Shown: positions 21,571 to 30,054, counted from the stretch's first letter. The stretch is DNA of 64,000 nt from SHLQ01 sp964517125 (GCA_964517125.1 CAZFBD010000002.1:62001-126000), one strand, 5' to 3'. Made by a program: numbers and translations. The notes: generated by a model from the letters alone, not told the origin.

Positions 21571-22152
21571 ATGAGGGCGAGTTCCGTGTTCTGGCTGCGA
21601 CGAATCCTGGTCGTCTTCACCGTGTTGGGTGCGCTCACGGCGTGCAGCTCGGATTCGGGCGACTCCGAGAGTTCCAGCAACGACGGTGCCGACCCCACCG
21701 ACGGCACCACCGAGGATGAGACCGATGAGTCAGCGATTCCCGAGTGGTCCGGCGACCCCTTGAACCCGTTCGACCTTCGGTCCGGGCAGTGCTTCAACGA
21801 GGTGAGCTGGATCGACGAGGTCCAGGAGCGGCGGATCAACATCACCGCCGCAATCGACTGTGCGCAGCCCCACGACAAAGAGGTCTACTTCGAGGCCGAG
21901 TTCCCGGCGCCGAACGGCGCTCCGTTCCCCGGCGACGTGAAGATGGGCGAGTGGAGCACCGAGGTCTGTTACGACGCCTTCTCCGACTTCGTTGGCGAGG
22001 AGTACGAACTCTCCAAGTACGGGATCGACTATCTGCAACCCACGAAGGACACCTTTGAACATCCGGTCGGTCGACATCGTCGGGTCACCTGCTTCCTGTA
22101 CGACACGGGCGGAGAACAGCTCACTTCGACCGCTCGTGGGTCGGCGGTCTGA
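21571..22152 (+). CDS. Lipoprotein of the septum-formation (Septum_form) family
   Basis: The 193-residue protein has a lipoprotein signal ending L-G-A-L-T-A-C with the lipid-bearing cysteine around residue 25, an acidic Ser/Asp/Thr linker, and a domain with the pattern G-Q-C-F near its start, I-D-C-A-Q-P-H-D-K-E-V and a later C-Y/C-F pair. That pattern is typical of the actinobacterial Septum_form domain (G-x-C-F ... V-x-C-x-x-P-H-x-x-E); the molecular function is not established. The start at 21571 was chosen over a GTG at 21523 because it yields a clean signal peptide and has a TACCGT hexamer 8 nt upstream. Confidence 0.75.
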   Translation: MRASSVFWLRRILVVFTVLGALTACSSDSGDSESSSNDGADPTDGTTEDETDESAIPEWSGDPLNPFDLRSGQCFNEVSWIDEVQERRINITAAIDCAQPHDKEVYFEAEFPAPNGAPFPGDVKMGEWSTEVCYDAFSDFVGEEYELSKYGIDYLQPTKDTFEHPVGRHRRVTCFLYDTGGEQLTSTARGSAV

Positions 22153-22203
22153 CGCCCGCGTGAGGCAGGGATTTTCGCGACTTCCGTCACCGTGAAACCC
22201 AGT

Positions 22204-22246
22204 GTTCGCGCGCTTCGCGCGAATGCTCCCCACACTGCGCGCGAAC
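22204..22246 (+). promoter_or_regulatory. Two mutually exclusive hairpins upstream of the DUF5317 gene
   Basis: The 9-nt arm GTTCGCGCG (22204-22212) can pair with CGCGCGAA at 22215-22223 (3-nt loop) or with a full 9-nt complement at 22238-22246. Both stems are GC-rich and perfect. No T-run follows, so a classic intrinsic terminator is not supported; an operator or attenuator-like switch is possible. Confidence 0.45.
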
Positions 22247-22265
22247 CTTGAGTAAGTTGTTCGAC

Positions 22266-23294
22266 GTGCTGCTCGCTTTCCTTTCTCTCCTGACCGGTTC
22301 GCTTCTCGGCCGCATCCGCGGCGGCCAACTGAGCGGAATCGTCGACGCTCGCATCAAGGCCAAGGGACTCCTCGTGGCCGGAATCGGCGCGACGCTCGTT
22401 CTGAACGTGCTCACGCCGAGCATTCCCATGTTCTGGCTCGTGGTCGCCATGCTCTCCTTCCTCGGCTTCGCGGCCGCCAACCTGACCCTCACGGGCATGA
22501 TCGTGTTGACCATCGGCATGGTCCTCAACCTGCTGCCGGTGCTTGCAAACGGTGCGGTTCCCGTCTCCGAATTGGCGCTGCAATCGGTCAATGTGGTCGA
22601 CGCCTCCGGAGCCGCAATCATCGATGGTCCGCGGGAATCGACCGCCACCGCGACCCGACTTGCCTTCCTCGGCGACGTCATTCCGGTCCCAATCGTGAAC
22701 CGCGTCGTCTCCCTCGGCGATCTCATCATCCTCGTTGCGCTCGCAGACCTGGTGATGAACCTGTTCCTCCGCCGTCGGGACCGCGACCCCGACGACCTTG
22801 GCGTCACCTATGCAGCACCAACCACCGACGAGGTCATCGACCTGACCGACGATGACGATGTCGACCACGAGGGACCCCGCCACGCCGCGCCCGGTGGGCG
22901 GGTTCGTTCGCACAGCCCCCGGCATCGCCGGCCGGCGCATGCGAAACCCTCGGCCGACGACGAGATCGACCTGCGTCCCCCTCCCCTGCCGACTGAGAAC
23001 CCGGCATCGGCCGGCGTCGAGACCGAAGGTCGGCTCCAGGCTGATGAACCAGCCCCCCAGACCGAGTTCCCGGCAACGGACGAATCCGACGAGGTCATCG
23101 ACCTCACGGACCGTCGGCCCATCATCGACCTCACCACGTCGCCGTCCGATGAGCAGCTCGCCGAGTTCCTGCGCCGCCGTGAAGCAGCCGATGTTCGTGC
23201 CACCACGCTGGCCCCACCCTCGCCGGGCCACCGCCGCAATCGCATCCGGTCGCGCCGACGCCATCACCGAGAACTTGCCCAAACCGACAGCTGA
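22266..23294 (+). CDS. DUF5317-type membrane protein with long acidic cytosolic tail
   Basis: The 342-residue protein has four or five membrane segments in the first ~175 residues, with R-G-G-Q-L near the start and L-N-L-L-P-V-L-A-N-G-A-V-P-V-S, the signature of DUF5317 proteins (function unknown). A ~165-residue tail follows; it is rich in Asp, Glu, Pro and Arg and repeats the string V-I-D-L-T-D twice plus I-I-D-L-T once. The start is uncertain: a TTG at 22248 gives six more residues, but the GTG at 22266 has TAAGTT 7 nt upstream, the arrangement seen at many genes here, and was preferred. Confidence 0.65.
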   Translation: MLLAFLSLLTGSLLGRIRGGQLSGIVDARIKAKGLLVAGIGATLVLNVLTPSIPMFWLVVAMLSFLGFAAANLTLTGMIVLTIGMVLNLLPVLANGAVPVSELALQSVNVVDASGAAIIDGPRESTATATRLAFLGDVIPVPIVNRVVSLGDLIILVALADLVMNLFLRRRDRDPDDLGVTYAAPTTDEVIDLTDDDDVDHEGPRHAAPGGRVRSHSPRHRRPAHAKPSADDEIDLRPPPLPTENPASAGVETEGRLQADEPAPQTEFPATDESDEVIDLTDRRPIIDLTTSPSDEQLAEFLRRREAADVRATTLAPPSPGHRRNRIRSRRRHHRELAQTDS

Positions 23295-23311
23295 TCGGGC
23301 AGGCTGGGTGC

Positions 23312-23599
23312 GTGTCTGACGCGAACGAACCCGAAGCCGACCCGATTCTTGAGCAGCGTGCCCGAATCCGGGTGCACGCGAACAAGGCGAGCCGCGTCGG
23401 ATACCTCTGCTACGGCGTCGCCACGGTTCTGTTCTTCGTCGGCCTGTTCACGAGCTTCTCCGGAACCCTGGTCACGGCGATCGTCGGTCTTCTGATCGTC
23501 GGCAGCATCGTCCTCGCCGTCGCAATTCAGGTGTCGTACGCCATTCGTGGTGCCGAGCGATGGGAAGAAGACGGACACGCTCAGCGACGCCGTCGTTGA
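23312..23599 (+). CDS. Small two-helix membrane protein, unknown function
   Basis: The 95-residue protein has a charged N-terminus, two hydrophobic segments (~28-46 and 50-74) and an Arg-rich C-terminal end. I do not recognise a family. The GTG start is preceded by CAGGCT with a 6-nt spacer, the CANNNT variant of the local leaderless arrangement. It lies 17 nt after the DUF5317 gene on the same strand and 46 nt before the TetR gene, so all three may be transcribed together. Confidence 0.6.
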   Translation: MSDANEPEADPILEQRARIRVHANKASRVGYLCYGVATVLFFVGLFTSFSGTLVTAIVGLLIVGSIVLAVAIQVSYAIRGAERWEEDGHAQRRRR

Positions 23600-23645
23600 G
23601 GCAGCCGCCTCTCTCGGCGTTCGTTCAGCGCGATACGGTTCTCTC

Positions 23646-24251
23646 GTGGCAACAAATCGACAAACCACTCGACTCGGCGCGGAAGAACGCCGTCAGCAGC
23701 TGCTGTCGGCTGGGCTGACGACCTTCGGGCGCAAAGGCTTTGTGGCAACCTCGATGAACGATGTCGCCCTCGAAGCAGGCGTCACGAAGCCGGTTCTGTA
23801 CCAGCACTTCGATTCAAAGCACTTCCTGTACCTCGAGTTGCTCAACACGGTCGGCCAGACCCTGGTTGGGCACATGACCACCGCTGCAGCCACCGCAGGC
23901 TCGCCTCGTGAGCAGGTGGAGCGAACCTTCGCTGCGTACTTTCATTTCTTTGCCGACGAACCCGGACACTTCACCGTGCTCTACGGCGAAGGCGTGCGGT
24001 CCGACCCGTCGTTCACCTCGGAGCTCATCGCTGTCGAAGACGCTGCGGCTGCGCTGACCGCTGACTACATCGAGATCGAGGGCCTCACCCGAGAGGATCG
24101 CCTGCTGTTGGCCCGAGCCATCGGCGGCATGCTCGAATCGTCGGTCCGTCGTTGGATCCAGGAGGGCGAACGTCGGGACCCCGACGAGGCTGCAGCGCTC
24201 ATTGCCGAACTTGCCTGGCGTGGACTCCGAGGAGTGAAGCCAAACCGTTGA
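23646..24251 (+). CDS. TetR-family transcriptional regulator
   Basis: The 201-residue protein has a TetR N-terminal domain: R-R-Q-Q-L-L-S-A-G-L, then the helix-turn-helix T-S-M-N-D-V-A-L-E-A-G-V-T-K-P-V-L-Y-Q-H-F (~37-57) and a C-terminal ligand domain (~75-200). An earlier ATG at 23547 would overlap the upstream gene by 53 nt. The GTG at 23646 is better: it gives a typical length and has TACGGT 6 nt upstream. Effector and target are unknown; the next gene, an amidohydrolase, is a possible target. Confidence 0.85.
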   Translation: MATNRQTTRLGAEERRQQLLSAGLTTFGRKGFVATSMNDVALEAGVTKPVLYQHFDSKHFLYLELLNTVGQTLVGHMTTAAATAGSPREQVERTFAAYFHFFADEPGHFTVLYGEGVRSDPSFTSELIAVEDAAAALTADYIEIEGLTREDRLLLARAIGGMLESSVRRWIQEGERRDPDEAAALIAELAWRGLRGVKPNR

Positions 24252-24275
24252 GCCGTCTGGTCACTCGCAGACGGC
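24252..24275 (+). terminator. Hairpin after the TetR stop codon
   Basis: Perfect 8-bp arms GCCGTCTG and CAGACGGC enclose an 8-nt loop and begin at the base after the TetR stop. No T-run follows, so it may be a factor-assisted terminator or an operator for the amidohydrolase promoter, whose TACCTT hexamer (24286-24291) is 10 nt downstream. Confidence 0.45.
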
Positions 24276-24300
24276 ATCCGTTCGGTACCTTCGGGGTCTG

Positions 24301-25767
24301 ATGAGTACGACCCTCGTACGCAACGTGCGCCGAATCGACCCGATCGACCACCTCGACGACATCGTCGACGTGTGCATCATCGACGGCGTCGTCGCACGGG
24401 TCGGCCCAGCTGGTTCGTGGGTAGATTGGGATCTGGCCGAGGCCGTCGACACGATCGATGGCACCGACTGCATCCTGTCGCCCGGCCTCGTCGACCTGCA
24501 CTGCCACGTGTTCGGCGCTGCAGGCGTGGCCGATCCGGATTCCATCGGCGTGCGGGCAGCCGTACCGGTGGTGGTCGATGCCGGAGGCGCCGGAGCCGCC
24601 ACCATCGACGACTTCGTTGCGACCAAGATCGCTGCCGCGAAGACGCGGGTCCTCAGTTTCATGGCGGTCGAGGCCGGCGGCATCACCGAGCCGGCTCCCG
24701 CCCACAACACCCGGCGTTCCATTCCGGAGATGCAGACCGCATCCCTCGACGATTTCCTGGCGGCCTTCCAGCGCCACGAGCGTCGCATCGTCGGTCTGAA
24801 AGTGTGGGGTACTGCGACCGGCGGTGTGCCATGGATTGGTCACGCCACCACACTGAGCGAGCTCATCGGCCGTCCACTCATGGTGCACATCGGCGAAGTC
24901 GAGCCGAGCCCTCTCACCAACATCACCGGCGACGTCCTCGACCACCTGCAGGGCGGCGACATCGTCACCCACTGCTTCACCGGCCTCGATGGGGCCATTG
25001 TCGATGCCGATGGGACCGTCAGCCCCGAAGCCAGCGCTGGCAGGGAACGCGGCGTGCTCTTTGATGCCGCGCCCGGGGATGTGAACATGTCGTTCGACCG
25101 GGCCCTCGCAGCCATGGAACGGGGGTTCCTCCCCGACGTCATCTCCTCGGACCTCCACCGGTATTCGGTACCGGGCACGGTCTCGCTTCTTCATGTCATG
25201 GGATCGTTCCTTGCACTCGGAATGAGCCTGCGAGCCACCATCGAACGCGCAAGCCTTCGCCCCGCCGAGATCGCGAACACCTCCGTTGGACGGCCCATCG
25301 TTGGGCAACCGGCCACGCTCTCGTTGTTTCGCTCGATCCCGGCCCGGACCATCTACGCCGACGGAACCGGTGGCCGCATCGTCGGGGAAGAACTCCTCGA
25401 GCCGGTTGGGTGTTTCATCGATGGTGACTGGCACAAGGCCGACGGCACCGCTGCCAACGCAGCTCACAATCTCTGCCTCGACGGCAGCGAGCCGGCCAAG
25501 GGTTTCCACCCGGGGCAGCTCACCTTCCTGCACGCTCTGCACGCCGAGCTGACCTCGCACACCGCCCGGGACAACCGTTGGCGGGGCCTTGAGCTGCATC
25601 AGCTCGTGCACCGCGAACGGGTGCGTTCCGGAATCAGCATCTCCGATGGTCTCGACGCCCTCTACGGCGGAATCGTCGGCGGCCATCTCGGGCCCCCTGC
25701 AGGCTGGATGCTCGCAGAGATGGGTCGGGACGAGACGCTACGACGCCTCTCGTCCATCGTGGCCTGA
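24301..25767 (+). CDS. Metal-dependent amidohydrolase, EF_0837/Atu3266 deacetylase-like
   Basis: The 488-residue protein is an amidohydrolase-superfamily (beta/alpha)8 enzyme with the metal ligands H-C-H (D-L-H-C-H near 64-68), a lysine suited to carboxylation (G-L-K-V-W-G, ~165), M-V-H-I-G (~200), T-H-C-F-T-G (~225) and the catalytic aspartate of S-S-D-L-H (~284). The V-H-I-G then G-D-I-V-T-H-C-F order matches the EF_0837/Atu3266 group, some of which cleave acetylated hydroxy acids. Compared with that group it carries about 100 extra C-terminal residues (from ~385) with several His and Trp residues that I do not recognise. The true substrate is unknown. The start ATG has TACCTT 9 nt upstream. 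Confidence 0.75.
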   Translation: MSTTLVRNVRRIDPIDHLDDIVDVCIIDGVVARVGPAGSWVDWDLAEAVDTIDGTDCILSPGLVDLHCHVFGAAGVADPDSIGVRAAVPVVVDAGGAGAATIDDFVATKIAAAKTRVLSFMAVEAGGITEPAPAHNTRRSIPEMQTASLDDFLAAFQRHERRIVGLKVWGTATGGVPWIGHATTLSELIGRPLMVHIGEVEPSPLTNITGDVLDHLQGGDIVTHCFTGLDGAIVDADGTVSPEASAGRERGVLFDAAPGDVNMSFDRALAAMERGFLPDVISSDLHRYSVPGTVSLLHVMGSFLALGMSLRATIERASLRPAEIANTSVGRPIVGQPATLSLFRSIPARTIYADGTGGRIVGEELLEPVGCFIDGDWHKADGTAANAAHNLCLDGSEPAKGFHPGQLTFLHALHAELTSHTARDNRWRGLELHQLVHRERVRSGISISDGLDALYGGIVGGHLGPPAGWMLAEMGRDETLRRLSSIVA

Positions 25768-26367
25768 CCCACGCACAGGCCCCAGCCAGAACAGTGCAAG
25801 GATCGAACCGATCAGGCCGCCGGTGCTGGACAGGAACAAGTCCCCCACCGTGTCCTCGTACGTGAGCGACAGCCCGCCTGCGCCGCCAAACCCGTCCTCA
25901 GAGACGGCCCACTCCATGATCTCCCACCAGACGATGGCGATCGCTCCAAACCCGTAGCCGAGCAGGATCGCATCGGAGCGATGGAAGACATTGCGGAAGC
26001 GGAACGCGTGGTACGCCCCAACAAGGAAGACCCAGTTCAGCAGATGCAGGACATCGTCGGTGACGAGATATCGATCGTAGAAACCGAACAGATTTCCGAG
26101 CGTGTCCACCAGGAATGGAAGCGACAGGAGCGCATCGGCCGTGTGGGGATACGGCTCCCATCCTCGGACCTTGGCAATGATCGGCACAAGGATTGCGGGT
26201 GCCAGAAAGAGCGGCGCACGAAACCCGATCGCCTTGCCTTCGACCACCTCCGGAGGGATGAAGATCGCAACCGCAAAGGACGCGAACAACGCCACTTTCA
26301 CAACGAGGTTGGCCGCCGCCACCCATTGCTTGCGGTCAAGACCCAGGACACCCGTTGGCTCATGCAC
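25738..26367 (-). CDS. Polytopic membrane protein, DUF2238-like
   Basis: The 209-residue protein has five or six membrane segments. Conserved-looking polar parts are D-R-Y-L-V-T-D-D-V-L-H-L-L-N-W between helices and W-W-E-I-M-E-W near the end, which resemble DUF2238/YjdF-like membrane proteins of unknown function. The GTG at 26367 has TAGGCT 6 nt upstream (26379-26374). Its last 10 codons overlap the end of the convergent amidohydrolase gene by 30 nt. Confidence 0.6.
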   Translation of the reverse strand: MHEPTGVLGLDRKQWVAAANLVVKVALFASFAVAIFIPPEVVEGKAIGFRAPLFLAPAILVPIIAKVRGWEPYPHTADALLSLPFLVDTLGNLFGFYDRYLVTDDVLHLLNWVFLVGAYHAFRFRNVFHRSDAILLGYGFGAIAIVWWEIMEWAVSEDGFGGAGGLSLTYEDTVGDLFLSSTGGLIGSILALFWLGPVRGSGHDGREAS

Positions 26368-26479
26368 CGCGCCAGCCTAATTTCTCCCGGACTTGCGCCC
26401 GGCGATCTACTCCAGGCCCGCAACGTTCTGCGTTTTTCGCCCGAATTCGACAGGTGAGTCGGGCGGCTCATTTTCCCGG

Positions 26480-26497
26480 ACCCACCTAAGGGTGGGT
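26480..26497. promoter_or_regulatory. Palindrome in the divergent spacer before the TerB-like gene
   Basis: Seven-base arms ACCCACC and GGTGGGT with a 4-nt spacer lie 48 nt before the ATG at 26546, in the spacer shared with the divergent membrane-protein gene. It could be an operator; a short TTTG after it gives weak terminator character. Confidence 0.4.
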
Positions 26498-26545
26498 TTG
26501 CTGACGCCGTTACTTCTACCAGGGCGTCACAAAGCCGGAGTCGCA

Positions 26546-27115
26546 ATGGCACGAGTCAAACACAAGGTCGTCGGGTCAGGGGTCTTCTTCTCCCCTGCAC
26601 TGAACGCCGACGCCCCCTACGAACTCCTCGACGTCATCGAGGGTCGCACGGTGACGTCGAAAGCCGTTCGCTGTGTGCAGTCCCAGCAGATCTTCGACAT
26701 CGACACGCTCTCCCGGCCAACAAATGCGCAAATGATCGATCAGGTCTCGGCCGCATTTCGTGAGGTCGGCGCCTGGCTTGTCGCAAATGCTCCAAACAAC
26801 CCGGCACGTCATCGTGGCGCACTGCGAATGATTCGGCGCACCATCCGCGACAACTACCTCAGTGACGACCTGCAGCGCGACGTTGCCTGGATCGCTCAGG
26901 CAGACCTCGGAGCACGAATCGCCTTCCTGAACGGAAGCCTCAACGCCGAAGGCAAGGAAGAGATGGTGGTGTTCGCCGCCACGATCGGATCCACCGGTGG
27001 CGATCTGTCGCCCACCGATGCCGAGTTCATCGAACGGTTGGGCACGGGCCTCGGCCTTCCGGTCGATCGGGTCTACGAACTGGTGATCAGCTCGGTGACC
27101 TCGAGCGCCGCCTGA
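26546..27115 (+). CDS. TerB-like helical protein, unknown function
   Basis: The 189-residue protein is soluble and mostly helical. Its C-terminal third, with L-S-P-T-D-A-E-F-I-E-R-L-G and G-L-P-V-D-R-V-Y-E-L-V, resembles the TerB/DjlA-type all-helical domain; the first ~100 residues are not recognised. An open frame extends 51 codons upstream, but ATG 26546 has GGAG 7 nt before it and starts the well-coded part. No tellurite-resistance genes are nearby, so a TerB role should not be assumed. Confidence 0.6.
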   Translation: MARVKHKVVGSGVFFSPALNADAPYELLDVIEGRTVTSKAVRCVQSQQIFDIDTLSRPTNAQMIDQVSAAFREVGAWLVANAPNNPARHRGALRMIRRTIRDNYLSDDLQRDVAWIAQADLGARIAFLNGSLNAEGKEEMVVFAATIGSTGGDLSPTDAEFIERLGTGLGLPVDRVYELVISSVTSSAA

Positions 27116-27132
27116 CCCACGGCCGACCAACA

Positions 27133-27148
27133 CTGGACGAACGTTCAA
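27133..27148. promoter_or_regulatory. Operator-like palindrome upstream of the first DMT exporter
   Basis: CTGGACG-AA-CGTTCAA overlaps the presumed promoter, ending 8 nt before the TAGGGT -10 hexamer (27157-27162). Half-sites TGGACG and CGTTCA match except for one base. Nearly the same sequence lies upstream of the other DMT exporter at 42631-42646. The shape is typical of TetR-family sites. Confidence 0.55.
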
Positions 27149-27168
27149 CACGTCCGTAGGGTGCTCGG

Positions 27169-28095
27169 ATGAGCACCGGAACATCGCTGCAGGAGCGGAG
27201 CGTTCCCAACCTCACACACCTTCAGGGCAGCCTTCTCGTGCTGCTGTCCGGCGTGTTGTTCAGCTTCGGCGGGCTCTTTTTCCGGAGCACGAGCACGGCA
27301 ACTGCCTGGGAGTATCTGATCTTTCGCGGTCTGGGCATGCTCTCGATCACCACGGTGATCTTCTTCGTGCAGAACCGTCACCGGCTGCGGGTCGTGCGAT
27401 CGCGCTTCCAGCCAGTCCACGTCTTCATTGGCATTCTTCTGGCTGGCATGAACATCCTGTTCATCGTCGCACTCGAGTTCGCTTCGGTTGCCTTCGTGCT
27501 CTTCCTGCAACCGGCAGCACCGATTGCCGCCGCATATTTCAGTTGGGTGCTCGCACGCGAGCCCATGTCCCGTGCGGCCATGGTCGCAGCAGCCATTGCC
27601 ATCGTCGGTGTGACCGTGATGGTCTCGGGTTCGTTGCTCGACGACTTCAGCCTCGCTGGCCTCATCGCTCTGGGGATTCCCCTGATGCTCGGGTACTACA
27701 CGACGGTCGTACGCAGCTCCACCCACATCGACCCGTCGGTTCCGTTGATCACGGCCGGCGCGACCCTGCTCGTGGTGTGCTCGAGCGTTGCGCTGTTGGC
27801 CGGAGGCATCGACATCTCCTCCAGGGACGCTGCCGTGAGCTTCGTCGCAGGGAGCCTGCTGCTTGGAGCGCCCCTCGCTGTCTTCAACACCGCCCAGCGG
27901 GTCGTCCCGCCCACAGAAACCACGCTGTTGTTGTTGATCGAAGTGATTCTTGCGCCGGTTTGGGTCTGGGTGTTCGTCGCCGAAGAGCCCGAGGCGCTCA
28001 CCCTCGTCGGCGGCAGCATCATCCTCGCGGCCGTCATCTGGCTCACGTCGCAACGAAGCCCACGGATGGGACGTTCGTTCAGCAGCCGCGGCTGA
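27169..28095 (+). CDS. DMT-superfamily (EamA) transporter
   Basis: The 308-residue protein has ten hydrophobic segments arranged as two EamA halves, each ending in the family pattern seen as P-A-A-P-I-A-A-A-Y-F and L-L-I-E-V-I-L-A-P-V-W. EamA proteins are proton- or sodium-coupled exporters of metabolites such as amino acids; the substrate here is unknown. TAGGGT lies 6 nt before the ATG. The palindrome just upstream suggests repressor control. The FAD-oxidase gene follows after 14 nt. Confidence 0.85.
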   Translation: MSTGTSLQERSVPNLTHLQGSLLVLLSGVLFSFGGLFFRSTSTATAWEYLIFRGLGMLSITTVIFFVQNRHRLRVVRSRFQPVHVFIGILLAGMNILFIVALEFASVAFVLFLQPAAPIAAAYFSWVLAREPMSRAAMVAAAIAIVGVTVMVSGSLLDDFSLAGLIALGIPLMLGYYTTVVRSSTHIDPSVPLITAGATLLVVCSSVALLAGGIDISSRDAAVSFVAGSLLLGAPLAVFNTAQRVVPPTETTLLLLIEVILAPVWVWVFVAEEPEALTLVGGSIILAAVIWLTSQRSPRMGRSFSSRG

Positions 28096-28109
28096 TCCAT
28101 ACTGGCGAC

Positions 28110-29474
28110 ATGCCGCTTCTCGCCGAGCTCCAGGCTCGCCTCCCCGACGACTGCATCCAGACCGACGCCGACGTGATCGACGCCTACAGCCGCGATCGTG
28201 CCGTGTTCGAACAGGGCGGCACTGCAGCAATCCTGGTGATGCCGCGATCCACCGCCGACGTGGTTGCTGCGGTCGAAGCGGCCAATGCGGCGAACGTGCC
28301 GATCGTTCCCCGGGGCGCTGGCACCGGGCTCACAGGTGCCGCCAACGCCTCGGACGGATGCGTGATTTTGTCGCTGCATCGGATGAATGCGGTCCTCGAT
28401 ATCGACACCACGAACCGGTCGTGCCGTGTGCAGCCGGGCGTGATCAATGCTGACCTCAAGCGAGAGGTTGCGGCACACGGGTTGTTCTATCCGCCCGACC
28501 CAGCGTCGGTCGACATGTCGAGCATTGGCGGCAACGTGGCCACCAACGCTGGCGGTCTCTGCTGCGTGAAGTACGGCGTGACTCGGGACTACGTGATGGG
28601 ACTCGAGGTCGTGCTGGCCACCGGCGAGGTTATGCGCACGGGGCGTACGACGATCAAGTCGACCACCGGCCTGGACCTCACCGGTCTGTTCGTCGGCTCC
28701 GAGGGCATTCTGGGGATCATCACCGAGATCACCCTCAAGCTCGTGCCAGCGCCTTCCGCCCCCGCCACGGCGGTCGCATATTTCGATGAACTCGCCCATG
28801 CGGGGTCCGCGATCGTTGAGGTCTTCACCGCTGGCCACGAGCCGTCGCTCATGGAGATCATCGATCAGGCATCGCTCCGGCAGGTGGAGGCCGTGTATCC
28901 CATGGAACTCGATGTTGACGCCGCCTGCCTGCTCCTGATGCAGACCTCTGGCGAGGATTCCGGCTCGGACATCGCAGACATCGCCGACATCTGCCAGGAC
29001 CACGGTGCCACCGACGTGCATCATGTCGACGACCCGCACGAGGGCGACATGTTGATCGAGGTCCGACGCAAGGTGTGGCCGGCATTCGAGCATCTGGGCA
29101 AGGCGCTTCTACCTGAAGACGTGGCTGTACCCCGTGACCGCTTGCCCGAGCTGCTTGCCGGGATCACGAACATCGCCGAGCAGCACCAGGTGCTCCTGCC
29201 GGTGATTGGCCATGCAGGCGATGGGAACATGCATCCGCTTCTTGTGTTCGACGGCACCGACGCCGATGAGGTGGCGCGGGTCCGGTTGGCCTTTGCCGAC
29301 ATTGTCCATCTGGCACTTTCGCTCGGCGGGACGATCGCCGGCGAGCATGGCGTGGGCACCCTGAAGCGCGAATTCATCGAGGACGAGTTGAGCCCGCTGC
29401 AGCTTCGTGTCCAGCGCAGCGTGCGGGAGTTGTTGGACCCCGACGGTCGGTTCAACCCGGGCAAGGCGCTTTGA
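28110..29474 (+). CDS. GlcD-type FAD-linked oxidase (glycolate/D-lactate dehydrogenase family)
   Basis: The 454-residue protein has a PCMH FAD-binding domain with P-R-G-A-G-T-G-L-T-G-A and N-V-A-T-N-A-G-G-L-C-C-V-K-Y-G, and the FAD-oxidase C-terminal domain with V-I-G-H-A-G-D-G-N-M-H-P and G-E-H-G-V-G. These mark flavoproteins that oxidise 2-hydroxyacids such as glycolate or D-lactate. No GlcE or iron-sulfur GlcF partner is adjacent. A longer open frame begins inside the DMT gene; the ATG at 28110 (CATACT 6 nt upstream) starts the conserved region and was chosen. Confidence 0.88.
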   Translation: MPLLAELQARLPDDCIQTDADVIDAYSRDRAVFEQGGTAAILVMPRSTADVVAAVEAANAANVPIVPRGAGTGLTGAANASDGCVILSLHRMNAVLDIDTTNRSCRVQPGVINADLKREVAAHGLFYPPDPASVDMSSIGGNVATNAGGLCCVKYGVTRDYVMGLEVVLATGEVMRTGRTTIKSTTGLDLTGLFVGSEGILGIITEITLKLVPAPSAPATAVAYFDELAHAGSAIVEVFTAGHEPSLMEIIDQASLRQVEAVYPMELDVDAACLLLMQTSGEDSGSDIADIADICQDHGATDVHHVDDPHEGDMLIEVRRKVWPAFEHLGKALLPEDVAVPRDRLPELLAGITNIAEQHQVLLPVIGHAGDGNMHPLLVFDGTDADEVARVRLAFADIVHLALSLGGTIAGEHGVGTLKREFIEDELSPLQLRVQRSVRELLDPDGRFNPGKAL

Positions 29475-29511
29475 GTGGAATCTGTCGCCGCGACGCGCTG
29501 TTGTTGACCAC

Positions 29512-29985
29512 ATGGCAACACTTGGAATGCGACATGCGGTGCTGTGGGTCTCCGACCCCCAGGCGTCAGCAAGGTTTTATGAGGAGGCCCTCGGGCTGGT
29601 CACGGCGAACGAAATTTCTGGCGGAGTCTTCCTGACCTCGCCGGACTCCAAAACCGATCACGACCTCGGGCTCTTCCAGGCATCAGAGAACGTGGGAGGC
29701 GCACGGAACACCGGGCTGTATCACATCTCCTGGGAGGTTCGAACGCTGCAGGATCTCGCCGATTCGAAGGCGCGTCTCCGCGAGATGGGTGCGTTGGTTG
29801 GCGAGAACGACCACGGCGTCAGTCGCAGTCTCTACTGCAAGGATCCCGACGGCATCGAGTTCGAGATCATGTGGGAGGTCCCCTTGGACCTGATCGAGCC
29901 CGGAGCACCAGAGAACATCCCCCTGGACCTCGAGGCCGACATCGCCCGCTGGGGAACCACCCCAAGCCGCGGCGCCACCCCCTAA
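29512..29985 (+). CDS. VOC-family (glyoxalase/dioxygenase fold) protein
   Basis: The 157-residue protein has two beta-alpha-beta-beta-beta modules. Likely metal ligands are H9 (M-R-H-A-V-L-W-V), the histidine of L-Y-H-I-S-W-E-V and the glutamate of D-G-I-E-F-E-I-M-W. The G-N/D-D-H-G-V-S and K-D-P-D-G strings are typical of type I extradiol dioxygenase-like members. The reaction cannot be named. The start was set at 29512 because earlier codons overlap the preceding gene and do not fit the fold. Confidence 0.8.
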   Translation: MATLGMRHAVLWVSDPQASARFYEEALGLVTANEISGGVFLTSPDSKTDHDLGLFQASENVGGARNTGLYHISWEVRTLQDLADSKARLREMGALVGENDHGVSRSLYCKDPDGIEFEIMWEVPLDLIEPGAPENIPLDLEADIARWGTTPSRGATP

Positions 29986-30023
29986 ACACCAAACCCTTCT
30001 CCCCCACCCAACGTGACCACTCC

Positions 30024-30054
30024 ACCACATCTGGGGCCAGGCCCCTCATGTGGT
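30024..30054. repeat. REP-like palindrome with a half copy downstream
   Basis: Fifteen-base arms around a single A pair at 13 of 15 positions (ACCACAT and GGGGCC on the left, their complements on the right). It starts 38 nt after the VOC gene stop and may act as a terminator for it. The right arm recurs as a direct copy at 30180-30196 (15 of 17 bases equal). The whole spacer 29986-30264 has no credible gene; the tract around 30080-30150 is noticeably richer in A and T than the surrounding genes. Confidence 0.6.

Noticed and set aside
26546..27115. Tellurite resistance determinant
   Set aside because: Only a loose TerB-like fold resemblance; no terC, terD or terZ genes nearby.
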